A model generated the notes under the pieces. The model did no database searches. It had not been told where the DNA came from and saw only the letters and a list, made by a program, of their open reading frames with translations. Below, in pieces: positions 1 to 5,558 of a DNA stretch of 5,558 nucleotides. The position numbers and the translations under genes are program-made. How positions within the stretch are numbered: position 1 is the first letter of the stretch; every line of letters starts with the position of its first letter. The DNA is from Chitinophagaceae bacterium (GTDB taxonomy: Bacteria; Bacteroidota; Bacteroidia; Chitinophagales; Chitinophagaceae): assembly GCA_003135585.1 (NCBI GenBank), contig PLCH01000132.1, forward strand, positions 1 through 5,558, written 5' to 3'.

Positions 1-969
1 GCCCATGCTAGCTTTGTCAAAAGCACTATTAGAAAGGATATAGATGAAATTTTCAAACTTATAATTTATTCTAATTCCTATAATGAATTAAAGGCAGAAG
101 TTATTTCTTCTTTTCCAGATGAAACGTATATTACCAAACCAAGCGCGACTTTTTCGGGAATAGCGTTTATTCAAGATTGGCAAGGAAATTTTTTAATTGG
201 TTTCAAATATGAAAATGGAAAAATAGGCCAATTAAGTTTATCATCGGATACTGAAGTCGATCCTTCCAGTCATTCGGACATAACTTCCAAAACTGAAGTT
301 AATTCAAGCGGCAGCCCGAATATTCAGCAACCAGGATACCAAATAAATTTTTGCAACTATATTGATTGGTACAATTGCCCTCAATTAGATGATCAATGTA
401 CATATGACCATACACAAGCATTAGGTTGTACATCTATATATTTTGATGGTACCTCAAGTAGTTGGGGAGGAACAAATAGCGCATCAGCTATTGACTATAA
501 CAAGGTTGTGGCTGGAAATTCAAATCCATCGGGAAATTATAATATAGTTGATTATGGCAGTTATATGTGTGGAAGTCATACATGGGGTACAATAGGAAAC
601 GGCTGGTATACCCAGTTTCCACAAATGACTTTTCAAATTCGTAATTCCAATACAGGGGAAATTGATGGATATACTGTTCCTAATGCTTGTTGGCAATTAC
701 CTAAATTCAATATTCCTACGAAATCTCAAGCCGATAATGCAATAAATAATGCCTGGAATTATGCTGTAAATCAATGTGTCCGTAGGGCGAATTATGCACC
801 CCCGGTACTCGATAATGTTACGGTGAAAAGAAATTTTAAAAATGATATTTTAGCTTATTTACAAACTTCAATTGGTTTGAACCTTGGTCCTAATGCAACG
901 TTTAATATGTCAGGCTGCGGTAGCGCGGTGCCAACCAGCCAAGTTCAAACTTGTGTATATCCACCTTAA
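1..969 (+). CDS. Cysteine-rich hypothetical protein, probably exported (5'-partial)
   Basis: The reading frame is open from the first base of the window and stops at a TAA at 967-969, giving 322 visible residues. The true start lies to the left; the GTG at 508 is internal, because the frame continues unbroken upstream of it. I do not recognise the family. About the first 110 visible residues have no cysteine and read like a small globular domain. A Ser/Thr/Asn-rich linker follows at about 85-110. The remainder is rich in Asn, Gly, Tyr and Trp and holds nine cysteines (visible residues 118, 126, 133, 143, 190, 230, 259, 306, 318). Cysteines spread through a hydrophilic, aromatic-rich domain suggest disulfides and an extracytoplasmic protein, but any signal peptide would be outside the window. 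No membrane segment is visible. The next gene starts 31 bp downstream on the same strand, so the two may be cotranscribed. Presence of a gene is fairly sure; function is unknown. Confidence 0.8.
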   Translation, partial: AHASFVKSTIRKDIDEIFKLIIYSNSYNELKAEVISSFPDETYITKPSATFSGIAFIQDWQGNFLIGFKYENGKIGQLSLSSDTEVDPSSHSDITSKTEVNSSGSPNIQQPGYQINFCNYIDWYNCPQLDDQCTYDHTQALGCTSIYFDGTSSSWGGTNSASAIDYNKVVAGNSNPSGNYNIVDYGSYMCGSHTWGTIGNGWYTQFPQMTFQIRNSNTGEIDGYTVPNACWQLPKFNIPTKSQADNAINNAWNYAVNQCVRRANYAPPVLDNVTVKRNFKNDILAYLQTSIGLNLGPNATFNMSGCGSAVPTSQVQTCVYPP

Positions 970-1000
970 TTCAGTAATTTGCTTTGCAAATTATTCTTTA

Positions 1001-1684
1001 ATGCAGAGTCTTTCATTTGACCTCAATTATGAAGGAAATTCTGAAAGGTTAAGTGACCTTCTTCAGGATTTATACCGTTATTATCCTATTGGAATCCCTA
1101 ATTTTAAAGAATATGCGGGCTATAAAGAAATTAAAAATATTATCGATAATAAGTTTCTAAACGAATGCAATAACCCGGAATCCTTATCCAATCAGTTTGC
1201 TAAGGAAATACAAATAAGATTACCAGAGCAAAATATTCAAAATAGTAATAATTTATATTTTCCAAACTATTTAGTTTTTTGCCCAATCTTGCTAAAGGAA
1301 TATTCCCATATTCGACACAACTGCTATCTTGAAATTTGCATATCATTGCTTTGTAAATATTACACACTTATTTTTATTGACCAGTATAGCTTTAGAGACT
1401 TTTCTTCCCCAAATGAATTTGATACAGTGTATGAAAATTATTCGTTTCAAAAAAGTAGAGCCAGAGTTGAAGATTCATTCCTAAGGATTGTTTTCGAAGA
1501 AATGGCGAGATTTTTCCCCCAAAAGGAGTTTATCTCACATTATATCCTATGTAAGTCATGCCTTACAGAATGTGTCCCATTTGGAGAAGAATGGTCTCCA
1601 AATCCCGCACAGAATACTTATAATTTATATCAGTTATTATTTCATTACAGAGGAGGGCATATTAAGCCTAGAATTTTGGAATAG
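1001..1684 (+). CDS. Hypothetical cytoplasmic protein, 227 aa
   Basis: This frame ends at TAG 1682-1684. I choose the ATG at 1001, giving 227 aa, because the earlier ATG at 884 lies inside the upstream gene and the residues between read as a shadow of it. The short spacer before 1001 is AT-rich with no Shine-Dalgarno sequence, as is common in Bacteroidota. The protein has no signal peptide or obvious membrane segment. It is rich in Tyr, Phe, Leu and Ile and looks mainly alpha-helical. It has about eight cysteines, including a CKSC pair near the C-terminus (about residues 186-189) followed by another Cys four residues later, which could bind metal but matches no motif I know. I do not recognise the family. 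A cytoplasmic partner directly behind a probably exported protein resembles the layout of effector-immunity pairs, but nothing in either sequence proves this. Confidence 0.65.
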   Translation: MQSLSFDLNYEGNSERLSDLLQDLYRYYPIGIPNFKEYAGYKEIKNIIDNKFLNECNNPESLSNQFAKEIQIRLPEQNIQNSNNLYFPNYLVFCPILLKEYSHIRHNCYLEICISLLCKYYTLIFIDQYSFRDFSSPNEFDTVYENYSFQKSRARVEDSFLRIVFEEMARFFPQKEFISHYILCKSCLTECVPFGEEWSPNPAQNTYNLYQLLFHYRGGHIKPRILE

Positions 1685-1712
1685 ATTAAAATAATTTTAC
1701 AGAATAACATAC

Positions 1713-1875
1713 TTAAGCCGCAATGGCTCGTAGTTCTTTGAACGTTTTCGATTTTGTTGATGTAATTCTAGTCATAAGAGAACGAAAGATTCCTTGTTCA
1801 GTGTTGCGACGATTCCATTGCAGATTCTATGAACCGCCCTCTATTAGCTTTATTTCCCTGGCTGTGATCAATGAT
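1713..1875 (-). pseudogene. Short decayed coding remnant, unassigned
   Basis: The stretch 1685-2010 holds no intact gene. On the minus strand, a frame running from 1826 down to a TAA at 1713-1715 encodes 37 residues with protein-like composition, containing WNRRNTEQGIFRSLM and ending in FKELRAIAA. It is preceded by an in-frame TAG at 1827-1829. A second minus-strand frame (1875 down to 1801, containing NKANRGRFIE) overlaps its upstream end, as expected if one frame had been split by an indel. The C-terminal end of a decayed transposase is possible, but I cannot name a family and see no terminal inverted repeats. A 58-codon plus-strand ORF from ATG 1723 covers the same DNA and is the alternative reading. 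The rest of the gap, about 1880-2010, is AT-rich and presumably holds the promoter of the next gene, but I see no convincing Bacteroidota promoter motif in it. Confidence 0.25.
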
Positions 1876-2010
1876 TCAGGTAGTTAGGAATGTTAGATTT
1901 TGGACGTTTTGTTGTACGCTTCTTGAAAATGTTATCACAATTCATAAAGCAAGTGTGGTATAATGGACCAATAAAATAGAACAAAGCATTAAAAAACATT
2001 CAATATAATT

Positions 2011-2322
2011 ATGCGATCAAATTTTCAGTTATTACTGCTGTTTTGTATTATAACAGTTACCACCCAATGCCAAGAGACCCAATCTCCTTCCTTAAACATT
2101 GGTGATCCGGCTCCGCCCTTACGGGTGCGTGGGTGGATAAAAGGTACACCGGTTCAAAGATTCGAAAAAGGCCAAGTGTATGTGTTGGAGTTCTGGGCAA
2201 CCTGGTGTGGAGCCTGTAGAGCAGCAATGCCTCATCTCTCCGCCTTAGCGGGTGCCATTAAATGGATGTCGGATATTGTAAACAGGGAAGAGCTCGCGGA
2301 TCTGATCAACCAGTGTGCTTGA
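2011..2322 (+). pseudogene. Truncated TlpA-like thioredoxin-fold (lipo)protein
   Basis: This 103-aa frame begins like a TlpA/ResA-type thiol-disulfide oxidoreductase. A hydrophobic signal segment lies at residues 7-18 with a Cys at residue 20; the preceding Gln makes it a poor lipobox. The redoxin-type motif GDPAPPL follows at 31-37. The sequence VLEFWATWCGACRAAMPHL at 58-76 then includes the CxxC active site at Cys66 and Cys69. Family members act in the periplasm, reducing or exchanging disulfides, and their thioredoxin domain continues for roughly 80-100 more residues. Here the similarity stops at about residue 80 (near base 2250), and the last 23 residues do not look like the rest of the fold. 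The central strands and the cis-Pro loop are missing, so the product is almost certainly inactive. The gene seems to have been cut by rearrangement or by insertion of the adjacent mobilization module. Confidence 0.75.
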
Positions 2323-2387
2323 GATGTATAAGAAACAAGGTTTGCAAACTATTTGTCCGGTCAAGTACAGGCTTTCATAAATAAAAT

Positions 2388-3716
2388 TTACCAGCTTGGC
2401 TTTTGTCTCAGCCGCAGGCGTTTCTTTTGGCGCAACTCCCAGGGTGGGGTTTCATAATTGCGTTCCACCCTTAGAAGTTCATCAAGCAACGTGATGCGCC
2501 CCCGCTCCTGGAATAGTTCCTGGTTCAGTTCCTTTTCCTGGTCATTCTGGTGTTCTTTTTGTTGGGTGGGTTCTTTTTGAGATGGGATTTGTGAATATTC
2601 CTGTTTCATCTCCTGGTTAAACATATTTTCCTTTACCTCGCATCTTTCAAGGATGGCTTTTGCACTATATTGCTTGCCAAGGTCACTTCCGTTAAACACG
2701 CATTTGGTAGTATGATCAACATAGGTCATTCCGTAAATCCTACCCTCAGGGTTTTGCCTGGCTATCACAACGATGCCTTCCTTTCTAAGCTGATCCGACA
2801 GGTTATGGAGACTTTTTTCCTGGCAGATAGCCCAATCTATCTGGGCTCTCAACCTTTGGGCATGCTGCAGCCGTAACCCTTCGTTTTGTGTAAATTTGAG
2901 TTCCAGGTTCTTAAGCGTGGGCTTGTTATAAAACTCGCTTGCCTTGATTGGCGTGCCTATCTTATTTCCTTTTTCATCAAGTACTCTATATGTTAATCCA
3001 TTGTTTTTATACATCAGCGACTCCTTTACTCCGCGGTCAGCAAATACGTTGTATAATTTCAAAACGGCATTGTACTCCGGAAGGGAAGTATATTTATAAT
3101 TATTCATGACATGCTCAACTACATTTTGAATAGCTCGTTTGGTTTCGGATTTACCGTATTGAACCTTTTGCACATATACTGGCTTTATTTGGTATTCATT
3201 ACTTTGTTTTAATCCCAGTTTCTGCTGAAGTTTTTGCTCAAGCCGCTTACTTTCCGGGCTGATCAGGTTAAATTCTTTTTCGACCTCTTTTCTTGCTTTC
3301 TCCGACTGGTTCTTGCCGATATTATGCATGTCTATTCTTTTTCCATCCGCCTCTATATTGGTGGTCAGAATATGAACATGTGGGTGGCCGGCGTCCAGGT
3401 GCCGGTAAACCAGGTAGGGTTGTCTGCCAAATCCTATTTTCTCCATATAGCTTTGGGCAATCTCCCGCAATTTTTCCTTGTTAAGACTTTCCTTGGGATC
3501 GAAGTTTAAGGAGAGGTGGACACTGTTGGCCTTCACCCTTTCATTCAGTTCGGCCTTGTGGGTGAGCCTATAAAGCTTATCATAAAAAGTCAAAAGCTCC
3601 ATATCCTTGGCATAATTTTCAGCCAGGATTAATTCAGCCTTTTCCTGTTTCAGCTTCAGTTCATTATAGTTTAATGACCTGGACAGGCTATGTCCTTTGT
3701 TTATTCTTGCGACCAT
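2388..3716 (-). CDS. mobB: MobB relaxase (mobilization nuclease)
   Basis: This 442-aa protein is a relaxase of the Bacteroidetes MobB type (Relaxase/mobilization nuclease domain). It would nick oriT on one strand, stay covalently bound through a tyrosine, and lead the strand into a conjugation machine supplied by another element. The N-terminus MVARINKGHSLSRSLNYNE matches the family start; Tyr17 is the likely nicking tyrosine by position. NSVHLSLNF lies at 64-72. The metal-binding three-histidine motif HLDAGHPHVHI is complete at 106-116 (His106, His111, His113, His115), followed by the family-typical TTNIEADGKRIDMHNIG at 118-134. Residues 150-360 form a helical second half. A Gln/Glu-rich, probably disordered stretch spans about 365-405, and the C-terminus is basic. 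The ATG lies within the end of mobC (16-bp overlap), so the two are probably translationally coupled. The gene is full-length and looks functional. Confidence 0.93.
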   Translation of the reverse strand: MVARINKGHSLSRSLNYNELKLKQEKAELILAENYAKDMELLTFYDKLYRLTHKAELNERVKANSVHLSLNFDPKESLNKEKLREIAQSYMEKIGFGRQPYLVYRHLDAGHPHVHILTTNIEADGKRIDMHNIGKNQSEKARKEVEKEFNLISPESKRLEQKLQQKLGLKQSNEYQIKPVYVQKVQYGKSETKRAIQNVVEHVMNNYKYTSLPEYNAVLKLYNVFADRGVKESLMYKNNGLTYRVLDEKGNKIGTPIKASEFYNKPTLKNLELKFTQNEGLRLQHAQRLRAQIDWAICQEKSLHNLSDQLRKEGIVVIARQNPEGRIYGMTYVDHTTKCVFNGSDLGKQYSAKAILERCEVKENMFNQEMKQEYSQIPSQKEPTQQKEHQNDQEKELNQELFQERGRITLLDELLRVERNYETPPWELRQKKRLRLRQKPSW

Positions 3717-4093
3717 GAATCTGAAAATTGATTGATCCGGGATTTGATTTCTTCGATTTTTTTATGGAGCTCCTTATTGCTGCCGTCATTAAAAAGTACC
3801 CACATTTTTATTTCAGGGACCTGCTCCAGGCTGTTTAGCTTTTTGACAGTCTGGTTAAGGTTTTTTCCGATCGCGCTGAGTTCATTTCGAAGCCTGATCA
3901 TCTCTGCCATAAATTCATCCAGGGATTTGCTCCGGGTATAGACGGTGATCTTCCTTTCAAAAAGAACCCGCCTGATATATTCACTCAATTGCCGGCAAGT
4001 TGTTAGCCGGCATTTGTCAAAAAGGGTTCTATATTCCTCGGGTTTAAATCTGACGCCTACCAGACGGCTGCGGTTGTTTTTTTTGTCTTCCAT
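3701..4093 (-). CDS. mobC: MobC-type relaxosome accessory protein
   Basis: This 130-aa protein has the layout of the MobC/MobA-type accessory proteins encoded before Bacteroidetes relaxases. They bind oriT and help the relaxase open and nick it. The N-terminal part, LVGVRFKPEEYRTLFDKC at about 11-28, looks like the strand and first helix of a ribbon-helix-helix DNA-binding fold. A second helix with LSEYIRRVLFER follows at 36-47. The family signature IGKNLNQ is at 75-81, within a helix that continues through the TVKKLNSL stretch. The C-terminal 40 residues are charged and probably helical. I start at the ATG at 4091-4093; the GTG directly upstream would add only one residue. The end overlaps mobB by 16 bp, and the oriT-like repeats lie about 100 bp upstream. 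The protein is named MobA in some Bacteroides elements. It is full-length with no lesions. Confidence 0.88.
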   Translation of the reverse strand: MEDKKNNRSRLVGVRFKPEEYRTLFDKCRLTTCRQLSEYIRRVLFERKITVYTRSKSLDEFMAEMIRLRNELSAIGKNLNQTVKKLNSLEQVPEIKMWVLFNDGSNKELHKKIEEIKSRINQFSDSWSQE

Positions 4094-4099
4094 CACAGT

Positions 4100-4195
4100 T
4101 CATTTATCACAGTTATTAAAAATAATTTCCTCAAATTCTTCTAAAACTTTTCCAGGTTCATCTATTAAACCTTTTTTTAAAAAGTCTCTCGCCAT
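4100..4195 (-). CDS. Possible 31-aa small ORF upstream of mobC
   Basis: From an ATG at 4193-4195 an open frame of 31 codons ends at a TGA (4100-4102), only 6 bp before the mobC start. The same frame continues upstream to an ATG at 4250-4252 (50 codons), but that part lies within the oriT-like repeats and is less likely to be coding. The peptide begins MARDFLKKGLIDEPGK and ends in an acidic helix-like segment, EEFEEIIFNN. Close spacing to mobC would suit a leader or coupled small protein. I do not recognise it, and the length is short enough to occur by chance. Conservation of the peptide rather than the DNA in related elements would be needed to accept it. Confidence 0.25.
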   Translation of the reverse strand: MARDFLKKGLIDEPGKVLEEFEEIIFNNCDK

Positions 4196-4276
4196 GCCAC
4201 CGCGACCCCGGAGCTGGTGGCTTACAATTCCGTTTGTAAAACAAACGGACATTTAACCATTCCCTGAGACGGGAAT
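4196..4276. other. oriT: Candidate oriT (transfer origin) with three inverted repeats
   Basis: The spacer just upstream of mobC contains three consecutive inverted repeats: GCCACC/GGTGGC at 4196-4201 and 4216-4221, a 9-bp perfect hairpin at 4229-4249, and ATTCCC/GGGAAT at 4259-4264 and 4271-4276. The segment 4196-4221 is GC-rich in an otherwise AT-rich spacer. Clustered inverted repeats directly upstream of mobC-mobB are the usual place and form of oriT in mobilizable elements, where the accessory protein and relaxase bind before nicking. I cannot place the nick from sequence alone. The region contains no well-supported gene. Confidence 0.6.
4229..4249. repeat. Perfect 9-bp inverted repeat, 3-nt loop
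   Basis: TCCGTTTGT (4229-4237) and ACAAACGGA (4241-4249) are exact reverse complements separated by AAA. It is the strongest hairpin in the candidate oriT and the most likely relaxase or MobC recognition hairpin. A rho-independent terminator is less likely: the stem is AT-rich at its loop end and no long T run follows on either strand. Confidence 0.75.
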
Positions 4277-4342
4277 TACCCTCCTAGTTTTCCCTTCGCC
4301 AAAATCAAAGAATTGTTAAAGACTTTGTTATACATACCGTAT

Positions 4343-5277
4343 TCAAAACCTGGGTTTCAACTTCCGGGTTTGTTTGAGTTCTTCATTCCACTGGCCAATT
4401 AGAGACTCGTTAAGGTCCTTAAACTCCCGGTACCTTATACTTTCATCAACAAATTTTTCTGACCATAAAAGAGCTCTCTTGGTACATTCAATACCCCTCT
4501 CGTCCCGGTCCAAATAAAGATGTATCCTACTATATTTTTCCATGAGCTCCATGCTTTTTTCAAAAAAGGAAATGGAGTTGAGAATTAAAAAATCTCCCTG
4601 TAATTTTGGCAGGTTGTGAAGTAAATCCTTATCAGAAAGTTGTTGCACCTGAAAAGAAAGGAAATCGAAAAATCCTTCAAACACAGATAGTTTTTGCCCT
4701 CCGAGTTTTATTGTTGTAATATCTTTTGGACTACTGCTTCCTTTAAAATAACCATTGCGCAGCTCATAGCCTCCCGAGTTATTTTTAAAGCCAATAGAAA
4801 GATGCATTTTTCCATAAAGTTCAAATTCGACTTCCGAGCAATAACGGTTAGCAATTATCAATGGAATTTTTCTTTCCCCCAGGTATTCCCGCAGAGCAGG
4901 ATCCTTTATTTCCCGCGCGTCTGAAATTTTTATCTTCTGCTGGTCTTTTTGAGATTCCTTTATTTCGACTGAAGGTTGCGGGTGAAAAGAAAAAATCCTT
5001 CTTTTGTCACCTTCCAATTTGTTTAACAGTTCCTACACCGTGCATCTGTAATAAAGGATTCCAAAGTCGATGAGGTTTCCTCCCATACCGGTTCCGTGAT
5101 CGAACAAAAGATTCATTTTTCTGTTTACTTTAAAGGACGCCGTTTTTTCATCTCTTAGTGGGGATAAATACCAATAATCATCGTTCCGTATTTTGGTAGG
5201 GTGGTGCCCATTCTGGCTAGGTAATCAACCAGGTCTATTTGCCTGGCCTCTCCGCAGCTAAATGTATCACTCTTCAC
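4343..5277 (-). pseudogene. CHC2 zinc-finger/Toprim primase-like protein, broken by frameshift and stop
   Basis: Primase-like proteins with an N-terminal CHC2-type domain and a Toprim domain are common beside mob genes in Bacteroidota elements and may help second-strand synthesis. The gene probably started at GTG 5275-5277 (VKSDTFSCGEARQIDLVDYL). After ARMG the frame breaks near 5207. One base lost from the glycine codon restores the family-like HHPTKIRNDDYWYLSPLR, then KTASFKV and FDHGTGMGGNLIDFGILYYR. A second lesion, TAG at 5033-5035, interrupts CTV*ELLNKLEG. From there the frame is open to the TGA at 4343-4345. The Toprim part is preserved: Glu in SVFEGFFDFLS (codon 4676-4678) and the Asp pair in LYLDRDERG (codons 4508-4510 and 4502-4504). 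The open C-terminal part of about 224 residues has no good start; the first candidate is a TTG at 5015-5017. The full-length protein is not made unless the lesions are sequencing errors. Confidence 0.85.
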
Positions 5278-5313
5278 AGTCCTACGTTTTTGATTGACGA
5301 GTTGTATTAACAG

Positions 5314-5350
5314 GAAAGTATTTGCACCATTCATTAGTGCAAATACTTTC
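5314..5350. repeat. Perfect 14-bp inverted repeat (terminator or operator candidate)
   Basis: GAAAGTATTTGCAC (5314-5327) is exactly repeated in inverse at 5337-5350, around a 9-nt loop. It lies 16 bp after the stop of the HTH gene and 36 bp before the probable start of the primase-like gene, both on the minus strand. Its position fits a terminator for the HTH gene, but there is no T tract after the stem. It could also be an operator. Each arm carries TTTG, and 19 nt later comes TACTTTCC on the minus strand, which partly resembles the Bacteroides TTTG/TAnnTTTG promoter spacing. Which role is right cannot be decided here. Confidence 0.7.
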
Positions 5351-5366
5351 AGAGCTAAATAAAATC

Positions 5367-5558
5367 TTAGTGAAAGTTTTGTTGAAGCTTCTTTGGTTCC
5401 AGCATTTTCTGGATATCCTCCGAGTCATGATAGATAACACCTCCTATCCTTGTGTAGGGGAGGGTTCCTTTCACCCGCAGGTTCTGTAATGTACCAGGTG
5501 AGATGTCTAACAATTTTCGGACATCGCGGGATTTGAGCCATTTTTTAGAAGGCTGGCC
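5367..5558 (-). CDS. Excisionase-like helix-turn-helix protein (5'-partial)
   Basis: The last 63 residues of a minus-strand protein are visible, ending at TAA 5367-5369; its start lies beyond the right edge. The sequence reads as a winged helix-turn-helix of the small Bacteroidota excisionase-like (MerR/HTH_17-type) family. KKWLKSRDVRKLLDISPGTL contains the two HTH helices, NLRVKGTLPYTRIGG follows with the wing hairpin, and VIYHDSEDIQKMLE closes with the typical C-terminal helix. Family members are about 90-110 aa and bind DNA next to integrases and mobilization genes, acting as excisionases or regulators. It is the first visible gene of the minus-strand module. It supports an integrative mobilizable element with its integrase further right, although similar proteins also occur on plasmids. 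No lesion is visible. Confidence 0.85.
   Translation of the reverse strand, partial: GQPSKKWLKSRDVRKLLDISPGTLQNLRVKGTLPYTRIGGVIYHDSEDIQKMLEPKKLQQNFH

Noticed and set aside
508..969. A separate 153-aa gene starting at GTG 508
   Set aside because: The same frame is open back to base 1 with uniform protein-like composition, so this is the C-terminal part of a larger gene.
884..1000. N-terminal extension of the second gene from ATG 884
   Set aside because: This part lies inside the upstream gene in another frame and reads as its shadow; ATG 1001 is the better start.
1488..1694. 68-aa ORF inside the second gene
   Set aside because: It lies almost wholly within the 227-aa gene in another frame and has no recognisable features.
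1959..1964. TATAAT as a promoter for the tlpA fragment
   Set aside because: No matching upstream element is present at the right spacing, and Bacteroidota promoters use a different -7/-33 pattern, which I did not find here.
2670..3509. Plus-strand ORFs opposite mobB (2670-2876, 3234-3509, 3293-3484)
   Set aside because: They are antisense shadows of the well-supported relaxase gene.
3732..4256. Plus-strand ORFs opposite mobC and oriT
   Set aside because: They are antisense to mobC and cross the oriT-like repeats, with low-complexity hydrophobic composition typical of shadow frames.
4694..5073. Plus-strand ORFs opposite the Toprim region
   Set aside because: They are antisense to the recognisable primase-like sequence.
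1..5558. CRISPR array, tRNA or rRNA genes
   Set aside because: I saw no regularly spaced direct repeats and no tRNA- or rRNA-like sequence on either strand.

Overview
The window looks like part of a Bacteroidota genome, probably of the Chitinophaga/Sphingobacterium/Cytophaga kind. The basis is family recognition: a Bacteroidetes-type MobC/MobB mobilization pair, an excisionase-like helix-turn-helix protein, a CHC2/Toprim primase-like gene, and a TlpA-type lipoprotein fragment. Starts without clear Shine-Dalgarno sequences and AT-rich spacers fit this. No database search was possible, so the lineage is an inference.

Left part (1-2322, plus strand, AT-rich). A cysteine-rich, probably exported protein of unknown family enters from the left edge and ends at 969. 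It is followed 31 bp later by a 227-aa cytoplasmic-looking protein, also unrecognised (1001-1684). A gene-poor stretch (1685-2010) carries a short decayed coding remnant on the minus strand. Next comes the start of a TlpA-like thioredoxin-fold protein (2011-2322), cut off just after its WCGAC active site and ending in an unrelated-looking tail.

Right part (2388-5558, all genes on the minus strand). This is a mobilization module, read from right to left: the C-terminal 63 aa of an excisionase-like HTH protein (5367-5558); a 14-bp perfect inverted repeat (5314-5350); a CHC2 zinc-finger/Toprim primase-like gene broken by one frameshift and one nonsense codon (4343-5277); an oriT-like block of three inverted repeats (4196-4276); a possible tiny ORF (4100-4195); the relaxosome accessory protein MobC (3701-4093); and the MobB relaxase (2388-3716), which overlaps mobC by 16 bp. 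MobC and MobB would bind and nick oriT, and a conjugative machine supplied elsewhere would transfer the DNA. No integrase, replication initiator or coupling protein is visible. The element is therefore either an integrative mobilizable element, whose integrase would lie beyond the right edge, or a mobilizable plasmid segment.

The truncated tlpA gene and the broken primase show rearrangement and partial decay, while mobC and mobB are open and keep their key motifs. I found no clearly new system. The items most worth following are the oriT block, the double lesion in the primase gene, the long palindrome, and the unrecognised gene pair at the left.
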